NCBI GenBank assembly: GCA_004295885.1
Contig: SEDG01000176.1
Coordinates: forward strand, 1 to 5,591
Direction: 5' to 3'
Source of the DNA: Pedobacter sp.
Lineage (GTDB): Bacteria; Bacteroidota; Bacteroidia; Sphingobacteriales; Sphingobacteriaceae
Length of the DNA: 5,591 bases
The notes beneath the pieces were generated by a model. That model saw nothing but the letters and a program-made list of their open reading frames with translations, made no database searches and was not told the DNA's origin. The translations under genes were made by a program, and so were the position numbers. Positions 1 through 5,591 of this stretch are shown piece after piece. The number at the start of each line of letters is the position of its first letter. Positions within the stretch are counted from its first letter, which is position 1.

Positions 1-3000
1 CTTCTTTGGATGCTGGCTATAGGTGTTACTATGGCGAACGCACAACAAACAAGGCAAATTTCTGGTAAAGTAACCGAAAAGGCTAGTAAACAAGGCATCC
101 CAGGAGCCTCTGTTTCTGTTAAAGGTACAACAACAAGTACAAGTACCGATGCAAATGGTCAATTCGTAATCAACATTCCAACTTCAGGAACGGTAGTCTT
201 GCAAGCTAAGTACCTAGGTTTCCAACTTCAAGAAATAACCGTGGGTAGCGAAACTAAGGTAAATTTTGCGCTTAACGACGATGTTGCCACCTTAAACGAG
301 GTTATGGTTAATGTTGGTTATGGGACGGTTCGTAAAAAAGATTTAACGGGTTCAGTATCATCTATTAGTGCAGAAGTAATTGCTGCTGCGCCAGTTTCTT
401 CAGCTTTAGAAGCGATTCAAGGCCGTTTAGCTGGTATTAGTATCTCTTCTACTGAAGGATCTCCAGACGCCGTAATGAGCGTTAGAGTTAGGGGTGGTGC
501 TTCTATAACAGGAGATAACACTCCATTGTATATTGTTGACGGGTTTCCTGTTAGTTCAATTGCAGATATTGCTCCGCAAGACATTGAAAGTATAGACATT
601 TTAAAAGATGCCTCTTCTGCCGCGATTTATGGTTCGAGGGGTGCAAATGGTGTAGTTTTGGTTACTACAAAAAGCGGTAAGGCTGGTAAAACTAGTATTA
701 GCTATAATGTTTTTGGAGGGATGAGACAGTTAGCAAATAAATTAACTGTGCTTACACCCTTAGATTATGTGACATGGCAATACGAAAGGGCCCTGCTAGA
801 AAAGACACCAAATGATTATACGCAGTATTTTGGAAATTATCAGGATATTGATTTATACGCTAATGTGCAACCAAACGATTGGCAGGACATCATATTTGGT
901 CGTACCGGAACAACCATCAACAATAATTTAAGTATTAATGGTGGAAGTGATAAGACTAAGTATAGCTTAAGCTATAGTTTTGTAAAAGATAAGGCTATTA
1001 TGCAATTGTCTGATTTTCAAAGGCAAAACATTAACTTTAAACTAAATCATAAACTATATGATAATTTGACTCTAGACTTTGGAATTCGTTATGCTGATAC
1101 TAAGACAAGTGGTGGTGGTGCAAATGAGCAAAATGAGAAATCCTCAGCAGATTCTCGTTTAAAGAATGCCATCTTATACCCGCCGTTTCCAGTGGCAGGT
1201 TTAACATCGTCAACTGAAACTAATGATGAGTTTAATTTATATAGTCCACTAACATCTATTACTGATAATGATCAGTCGATTCATCGCAAAGCGTATAATC
1301 TGAGTGGAGCTGTTACTTATGAAATTGTTGACAATTTAAAATTACGTTCTGAATTGGGTTACGATGGATCGAGAAATGATCAAGATCGTTTTTATGGAAT
1401 GACAACTTATTATGTTAAAAATACGCTTGATTTTCCAAACACGCCAATTCTTGCAAGTACAAACACAAATAGAAATAGCTTAAGAAATACTAATACATTA
1501 AATTATAGTTTTAGTAAAATGTTAAATAAAGACCATAATCTTAATGTTCTATTAGGGCATGAATACATCAAAACAGAGCAAAACGCTTTATTGAATGAGG
1601 TTCATAATTTCCCAAAAACTTTCACATTTGATCAAACTAAGGTGTTAACCACTCAAGGAAAGTCTACTATTATTGATAATAATTTTTCACCTGATGATAA
1701 ACTCCTATCATTTTTTGGAAGAGCAAATTATGATTTTAAGGGGAAATACTTGCTAAGTGCAGCTTTTAGAGCTGATGGATCATCAAGGTTCTCGGATGGT
1801 AACAGATGGGGATATTTTCCATCGGTTTCTGGAGCATGGAGAATTTCGCAAGAAGATTTTATGAATGATACAAAATCATGGTTAACAGATTTAAAATTAA
1901 GAGCAAGTTATGGTGCCGCAGGTAACAATAATATTCCTCCTGGTCAAATCGTACAATCATTTCAGAGCTCTACCATCGTTTATTCGAATGGCTATAACAA
2001 CTTTTGGGCGCCATCAAAAATTATGGCTAACCCAGATTTGAAATGGGAAACAAATATTACTAGAAATATAGGATTGGATTTTACACTTCTTGATTCTAAA
2101 ATCACAGGAACAATAGATGCCTATTTAAATAAAACCAAGGACTTGCTACTTTTAGTTCCTACCGCTGGTACAGGATATGATGCACAATATCGCAATGTAG
2201 GCCAAACAGAAAACAAAGGATTAGAATTTTCTGCAAGTTGGAGTGCTGTGAAAAAAAAGAATTTTGATTTTACTGTAAGTGCCAACATCAGTTTTAATAG
2301 AAATAAAGTGAAATCTTTAGGCCCGCTTAAGAACATAAATGGCACTTCAGGTTGGGCATCAACTGAAATTGGAATAGATTATCTAGTTGAAACAGGAGCA
2401 TCGATCGGTCGTATTTATGGTTACAGAAATGCTGGTCGATATGAGGTTTCAGATTTCTCTGGATATAATGCGGCAACAGATTCATGGACATTGAAACCGG
2501 GTGTTGTTGACGGTAAAGAGTTTTTAGGCACCATTCGTCCTGGAACAATGAAAATACAAGATATTTCAGGTGACGGAAAAATAGATCTAACTGATAGATC
2601 AGTTATTGGTAACGCTAATCCTTTAAACACTGGAGGCTTTTCATTAAATTCTAGAATTTACAATTTTGATATCGGCGCTTATTTTAACTGGAGCTACGGT
2701 AACGATGTTTACAATGCTAATAAGATAGAATATACTTCTAGCAGTAAATACAGCTCTAGAAATATGATTGACATTATGGCAACAGGCAAACGTTGGACAA
2801 ACTTGCGTGCAGATGGTACGTTGAGTAATGATCCTGCAGAATTAGCGGCAATGAATGCCAACACTACACTTTGGTCTCCGTTCTCAAAAACTTTCGTATT
2901 AAGTGACTGGGCTGTTGAAGATGCTTCATTCTTAAGATTGTCTACTGTAACTGTAGGTTATACATTGCCTGCCAAGATTTCAGAGAAATTAAAAATGAAA

Positions 3001-3168
3001 AAATTAAGGGTTTATGCTTCGGGTTACAATTTATGGTTGTGGACTAACTACACAGGCTTTGATCCAGAGGTATCCACTAGAAGAAATACACCATTAACGC
3101 CAGGTGTAGATTATTCTGCTTACCCAAGAAGTAAATCATTCATTTTCGGATTAAACGTTAATTTTTAG
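1..3168 (+). CDS. SusC/RagA family TonB-dependent outer-membrane transporter (5' partial)
   Basis: This is the outer-membrane channel of a SusCD pair, importing oligosaccharides (or other SusD-captured nutrients) into the periplasm with TonB/ExbBD energy. The frame is open to the left edge, so the ATG at position 10 is probably internal to a signal peptide whose first 10-20 codons are missing. Residues below count from that ATG. A hydrophobic stretch ends at Ala-Asn-Ala (9-11), a likely signal peptidase I site. Next come a carboxypeptidase D regulatory-like beta-sandwich (about 17-95), a TonB-box-like LNEVMVNVGYG (95-105), and a plug domain (about 107-225) with the family hallmarks LYIVDG (173-178), DIESIDILKDASSAAIYG (191-208) and RGANGVVLVTT (210-220). 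The remainder is beta-barrel with SusC-typical LRASYGAAGNNNIP (630-643) and NPDLKWET (674-681). It ends in Phe, as expected for BAM-assembled barrels. Visible length (1055 codons) matches the family, and no frameshift is seen. There is no STN domain. The susD partner follows after 20 bp, so the two are surely co-transcribed. The family call is very secure; the substrate is unknown. Confidence 0.97.
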   Translation, partial: LLWMLAIGVTMANAQQTRQISGKVTEKASKQGIPGASVSVKGTTTSTSTDANGQFVINIPTSGTVVLQAKYLGFQLQEITVGSETKVNFALNDDVATLNEVMVNVGYGTVRKKDLTGSVSSISAEVIAAAPVSSALEAIQGRLAGISISSTEGSPDAVMSVRVRGGASITGDNTPLYIVDGFPVSSIADIAPQDIESIDILKDASSAAIYGSRGANGVVLVTTKSGKAGKTSISYNVFGGMRQLANKLTVLTPLDYVTWQYERALLEKTPNDYTQYFGNYQDIDLYANVQPNDWQDIIFGRTGTTINNNLSINGGSDKTKYSLSYSFVKDKAIMQLSDFQRQNINFKLNHKLYDNLTLDFGIRYADTKTSGGGANEQNEKSSADSRLKNAILYPPFPVAGLTSSTETNDEFNLYSPLTSITDNDQSIHRKAYNLSGAVTYEIVDNLKLRSELGYDGSRNDQDRFYGMTTYYVKNTLDFPNTPILASTNTNRNSLRNTNTLNYSFSKMLNKDHNLNVLLGHEYIKTEQNALLNEVHNFPKTFTFDQTKVLTTQGKSTIIDNNFSPDDKLLSFFGRANYDFKGKYLLSAAFRADGSSRFSDGNRWGYFPSVSGAWRISQEDFMNDTKSWLTDLKLRASYGAAGNNNIPPGQIVQSFQSSTIVYSNGYNNFWAPSKIMANPDLKWETNITRNIGLDFTLLDSKITGTIDAYLNKTKDLLLLVPTAGTGYDAQYRNVGQTENKGLEFSASWSAVKKKNFDFTVSANISFNRNKVKSLGPLKNINGTSGWASTEIGIDYLVETGASIGRIYGYRNAGRYEVSDFSGYNAATDSWTLKPGVVDGKEFLGTIRPGTMKIQDISGDGKIDLTDRSVIGNANPLNTGGFSLNSRIYNFDIGAYFNWSYGNDVYNANKIEYTSSSKYSSRNMIDIMATGKRWTNLRADGTLSNDPAELAAMNANTTLWSPFSKTFVLSDWAVEDASFLRLSTVTVGYTLPAKISEKLKMKKLRVYASGYNLWLWTNYTGFDPEVSTRRNTPLTPGVDYSAYPRSKSFIFGLNVNF
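2560..2595 (+). other. EF-hand-like Asp loop within the SusC barrel
   Basis: Residues 851-862 of the transporter (counted from the ATG at position 10) read DISGDGKIDLTD. This has Asp/Ser at loop positions 1, 3, 5, 9 and 12, Gly at 6 and Ile at 8, which fits the calcium-binding EF-hand/dockerin loop pattern. Similar Asp/Gly-rich segments are common at this place in SusC proteins, followed as here by a VIGNANP-type sequence, and probably form an extracellular loop. The motif is seen directly; calcium binding is inferred from the pattern alone. Confidence 0.5.
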
Positions 3169-3188
3169 AGAATTTTTAAATAAAAAAT
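3169..3188 (+). promoter_or_regulatory. susC-susD intergenic spacer and translation initiation region
   Basis: The 20-bp gap is almost entirely A and T, with an A-run just before the ATG and no Shine-Dalgarno sequence. Bacteroidota typically initiate from such unstructured A-rich leaders instead of pairing with 16S rRNA. The weak inverted symmetry of the T-run and A-run is too AT-rich, and lacks a following U-tract, to be called a terminator. The spacing supports one transcript for both genes. Confidence 0.5.
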
Positions 3189-4985
3189 ATGAAAAAGATA
3201 ATATATATACTATTTGTTTTTGCAGGATTTGCAGCAATAAGTAGTTGTAAAAACGCTTTGGATGCGCCAGCTCAATCTTCGTTAGACGAATCTGTGATTT
3301 TTTCGACACCTGGCCTGGCAGAAGGAGCGGTTGCTGGAGTTTTGCAATCGTTTGGTGAAACTAACTCGTACAGAGGTCGCTTTTTAGTGTATTACGGTGT
3401 TAATAATGATACTGAAGTTTATAATTCATTAAAAGCAACAGGCGATGACAAAGCAAGGTTGAGTAATTATAATACCAATGTAAATAACGGCCAAATGAAT
3501 ACGCTAGATAATGCTTGGGCTAAATTTTATGAAGGTATTGAAAGAGCAAACTTAGCTATTAGAGGAATTAGAACTTATGGTAAAATAGAAAGTAACCCTC
3601 AAATGGCACAAATTTTAGGGCAAATATTAACCTTAAGAGCTGTTATATACAACGACTTAATTAAAGGTTGGGGTGATGTGCCAGCTAGATTTGAGCCAAT
3701 CACTAGTGAAACCAGTTATTTAGCACGAAGTGATAGAGATGTTATTTACAAACAACTGTTAGCTGATTTAAATGAAGCTGCTGGTTATTTACCGTGGCCA
3801 AATGAAAGTGCAAGCACAAACAGTGTTGAAAAAGTAAATAAAGCTTTTGCCAAAGGATTAAGAGCTCGTTTAGCTCTTGCTGCTGGCGGATATGCACAAC
3901 GTTTGGATGGTACGGTAAAATTAAGTGCTGATCCAGAGCTATCTCATGATAAAATGTATGCTATTGCTAAAAAAGAGTGTTTAGAAATAATTGCAAGTGG
4001 TAAATTAAGATTATTAGGATATGAAGAGGTTTTTAGAAAACTAAATGAAGAAGCTGGTGCTGCGGGACTAGAATCAATGTGGGAAATTCCGTTTAGCGAT
4101 GGCAGGGGAAGGGTAATCTTTGATTTAGGTGTAAAACACGCCAAAACAGACCAATATACTGGCCAAAATAAAGGTGGTACAAATGGACCAAATCCAATTA
4201 TGTTATATGAGTACGAAAAAGAAGACGTTCGTAGAGATGTAAGCATTGTGCCATACGGATGGGATGGGGGTGATGGAACTAAGGGTGCAGCTCAAGTACC
4301 TTCTTCATTAAATGCTTTATACTTCGGTAAATATCGTTACGAGTGGATGAAACGTAGAGTAACTGCTACGAATGATGATGGTTTAAACTGGATGTATATG
4401 CGTTATGCTGATGTTGTTTTAATGGCCGCAGAAGCCGTTAATGATATTGATGGTCCAGCAGCAGCAGCTCCATACTTAAAAATGATTCGTGATAGGGCTT
4501 ATCCAACTGCTCCTGCAAAAGTTACAGCATTCATGAGTACAGTAACAGCTTCTAAAGCCGCGTTTTTTGATGCAGTAGTAAATGAGAGAGCACTAGAGTT
4601 TACTGGAGAAATGCTTAGGAAAGCAGATTTAATTCGTTGGAACCTATTAGATACTAAATTGGCTGAAGCTAAGAACAAATTACAACAATTAGAGGCCAGG
4701 ACTGGAAAGTACGCCAATCTTCCTGCTAAGATTTATTATAAAACCTTAGCAAATGGAGAAACTGTAGAGATTTATGGTTTAAACTTTGGGGATACTGATG
4801 CTATTGGAGCTGCAGGAGGTTATACAGCTAATAAGGCTTGGACTCTTGGTCCAGCCACTGATCCAATAAAATATTGGGATGCATTATTTGTAAAACAACC
4901 CAATTTACAACAATACTGGCCTATATGGCAAGTGTTCTTAGATGCTTCTAACGGAATGTTAAATAATAAACCTTTAAACTTATAA
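3189..4985 (+). CDS. SusD/RagB family surface glycan-binding lipoprotein
   Basis: This is the surface lipoprotein that closes over the SusC barrel and delivers bound oligosaccharide to it. The ATG gives an immediate lipoprotein signal peptide: Lys-Lys, a hydrophobic core (4-17) and lipobox ISSC with the lipidated Cys at 20. The mature start KNALDAPAQ followed by SLDESVIFST is typical of SusD. The N-terminal SusD-like region with TPR-type helices spans about 24-240 and includes LRAVIYNDLIKGWGDVP (149-165), the equivalent of the family's 'FDLVRLYGDVP' helix. The C-terminal RagB/SusD domain (about 290-598) carries YMRYADVVLMAAEAVN (403-418) and NERALEF..EMLRKADLIRW (465-484), both classic. At 598 residues it is slightly on the long side for the family and appears complete. 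A Gly/aromatic-rich stretch (YGWDGGDG, 355-362) could lie near the ligand site, but this is only a guess. It lies 20 bp after susC and 10 bp before another lipoprotein gene, fitting a PUL operon. The specific glycan cannot be deduced. Confidence 0.97.
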   Translation: MKKIIYILFVFAGFAAISSCKNALDAPAQSSLDESVIFSTPGLAEGAVAGVLQSFGETNSYRGRFLVYYGVNNDTEVYNSLKATGDDKARLSNYNTNVNNGQMNTLDNAWAKFYEGIERANLAIRGIRTYGKIESNPQMAQILGQILTLRAVIYNDLIKGWGDVPARFEPITSETSYLARSDRDVIYKQLLADLNEAAGYLPWPNESASTNSVEKVNKAFAKGLRARLALAAGGYAQRLDGTVKLSADPELSHDKMYAIAKKECLEIIASGKLRLLGYEEVFRKLNEEAGAAGLESMWEIPFSDGRGRVIFDLGVKHAKTDQYTGQNKGGTNGPNPIMLYEYEKEDVRRDVSIVPYGWDGGDGTKGAAQVPSSLNALYFGKYRYEWMKRRVTATNDDGLNWMYMRYADVVLMAAEAVNDIDGPAAAAPYLKMIRDRAYPTAPAKVTAFMSTVTASKAAFFDAVVNERALEFTGEMLRKADLIRWNLLDTKLAEAKNKLQQLEARTGKYANLPAKIYYKTLANGETVEIYGLNFGDTDAIGAAGGYTANKAWTLGPATDPIKYWDALFVKQPNLQQYWPIWQVFLDASNGMLNNKPLNL

Positions 4986-4995
4986 ACTCGAGGTT
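4986..4995 (+). promoter_or_regulatory. Spacer upstream of the third gene
   Basis: Only 10 bp separate the susD stop from the next ATG. A GAGG tetramer (4990-4993) looks like a Shine-Dalgarno core but sits just 2 bp from the start codon, closer than a functional one normally would be. Translation probably relies on coupling or reinitiation from susD and on the A-rich start region. There is no room for a promoter or terminator, so the third gene should share the susCD transcript. Confidence 0.4.
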
Positions 4996-5591
4996 ATGAA
5001 AAAAAATAATATATATATCAGCATTTTTTTCCTGATGACTTTAATAGGTTTTTCGGGTTGTAAAGATGATATGATGGAGGAAATTACTACTTTAAAAGTT
5101 GATAGAACATTTTCGCCTACTGGCTTAACTGCTAGTGTTGTTAATAAAACAAATGCGCTACTTACTTGGAAAGCTGTAAATAATGCTAAAACTTATACTA
5201 TTGAGGTTTTTGAAAATGCAGATTTCTCTGGAACAGCATTTAAAACTATTCCAAACATTGCAATTACACAAGTACCATATACAGTTACCGGACTTGCAGG
5301 AGATACCCAATATTCGATAAGAGTTAAAGGTGTTGGCGAAGGAATAGATGACTCTAAATGGGTAACTGCATTAGTGAAAACAGATCCAGAGCAAATTTTT
5401 ACAGCTATAAACACAGCTAAATTAACTTCGAACTCTGTGGCATTAAACTGGCCTGCGGGTCAAACGGCTACCACAATTACCTTGTCGCCAGGTAATATTA
5501 CCAGAACTGTTACTGCGGCAGAAATAGCAGCAGGCGAGGCTATCGTTACTGGTTTAACAGGAGAAACCCTGTATACAGCAAAACTACTTAA
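4996..5591 (+). CDS. Surface lipoprotein with tandem fibronectin type III-like modules (3' partial)
   Basis: The frame is open from the ATG to the right edge (198 codons plus 2 bases), so the C-terminal part is not visible. A lipoprotein signal peptide is clear: MKKNN, hydrophobic core 6-19, lipobox FSGC with Cys at 22. The next residues, KDDMMEE, match the Lys-(Asp/Glu)2 type lipoprotein export signal of Bacteroidota, so the protein is probably displayed on the cell surface. A first Fn3-like module (about 38-130) has the core Trp58 and a tyrosine corner in VTGLAGDTQY (97-106). A second (from about 132) has Trp152 and VTGLTGETLY (184-193). Its place after susCD suggests an accessory surface glycan-binding protein, or a surface enzyme whose catalytic part lies outside the window. 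From memory, the N-terminal style (a KVDRTFSPTGL leader, then Fn3) resembles proteins annotated DUF4957/DUF5123, with a predicted parallel beta-helix and found in pectin PULs; this is moderately uncertain. A SusE/SusF-like binding protein is the main alternative. Confidence 0.88.
   Translation, partial: MKKNNIYISIFFLMTLIGFSGCKDDMMEEITTLKVDRTFSPTGLTASVVNKTNALLTWKAVNNAKTYTIEVFENADFSGTAFKTIPNIAITQVPYTVTGLAGDTQYSIRVKGVGEGIDDSKWVTALVKTDPEQIFTAINTAKLTSNSVALNWPAGQTATTITLSPGNITRTVTAAEIAAGEAIVTGLTGETLYTAKLL
5284..5574 (+). repeat. Repeated Fn3 tyrosine-corner motif in the third gene
   Basis: The ten-residue pattern VTGL-x-G-(D/E)-T-x-Y occurs twice, at 5284-5313 and 5545-5574, 87 codons apart. That spacing is the size of one fibronectin type III domain. 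The equivalent core Trp of each module (58 and 152) lies upstream of each copy. The coding bases have diverged, so these are domain repeats at protein level and not a recent DNA duplication. Confidence 0.65.

Noticed and set aside
124..148. Short ACA/AGT-rich repetitive stretch near the start of susC.
   Set aside because: It encodes a Thr/Ser-rich loop (TTTSTST) of the carboxypeptidase D regulatory-like domain, which commonly has such residues before the D-x-x-G-x-F motif.
417..599. Minus-strand open frame opposite the SusC plug domain, and similar short ones at 2121-2630, 4499-4717 and 5193-5414.
   Set aside because: All are antisense to strongly supported coding sequence and have no recognisable motifs.
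2251..2259. Run of eight A followed by G (AAAAAAAAG) inside susC, containing the A AAA AAG slippery heptamer.
   Set aside because: The frame continues intact for over 300 further codons with the family C-terminus. No stimulatory hairpin was evident by eye, and Lys-Lys-Lys in an AT-rich genome explains the run.
3169..3188. Possible terminator or attenuator between susC and susD from the T-run/A-run symmetry.
   Set aside because: A pure A/T stem would be unstable, no U-tract follows it, and susD must be co-expressed with susC.
3944..4246. 100-codon minus-strand open frame opposite susD.
   Set aside because: It lies wholly within the well-conserved SusD coding region, has no recognisable protein features and no independent start context; it is a shadow frame.
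4999..5006. Eight-A run right after the start codon of the third gene, considered as a phase-variation tract.
   Set aside because: A run of 8 A encoding Lys-Lys-Asn is ordinary for a signal peptide start in an AT-rich genome, and nothing else suggests switching.

Overview
The window looks like part of a polysaccharide utilization locus (PUL) from a Bacteroidota genome. AT-rich composition (GC well under 45 % by eye), no usable Shine-Dalgarno sequences and the detailed sequence style point to an environmental Sphingobacteriaceae/Pedobacter-like organism; the genus is only an inference.

Layout: all coding is on the plus strand and almost gap-free. Positions 1-3168 hold a SusC/RagA-type TonB-dependent outer-membrane transporter that lacks only its first few codons (cut by the window edge). 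After 20 bp, 3189-4985 holds a complete SusD/RagB-type surface glycan-binding lipoprotein. After 10 bp, 4996-5591 holds the first 198 codons of a third lipoprotein with two N-terminal fibronectin type III-like modules; it runs off the right edge. No RNA genes, insertion sequences, CRISPR, promoters or terminators were found, and no gap exceeds 20 bp.

How the parts fit: SusC forms a 22-strand barrel plugged from the periplasmic side. SusD sits over it as a lid that captures oligosaccharide, and TonB energy drives import. The third protein has a signal peptide II site followed by Lys-Asp-Asp, a surface-export type signal, so it is probably a cell-surface glycan-binding protein or an enzyme attached to the same complex. 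Its N-terminus resembles proteins annotated DUF4957/DUF5123, which are often found in pectin-type PULs. The substrate cannot be read from this window.

Assessment: this is a conventional SusCD cassette, and I see no evidence of a new kind of system. The points most worth checking are the identity of the truncated third gene, an EF-hand-like Asp loop in the SusC barrel, and the absence of an N-terminal signalling (STN) domain in SusC.
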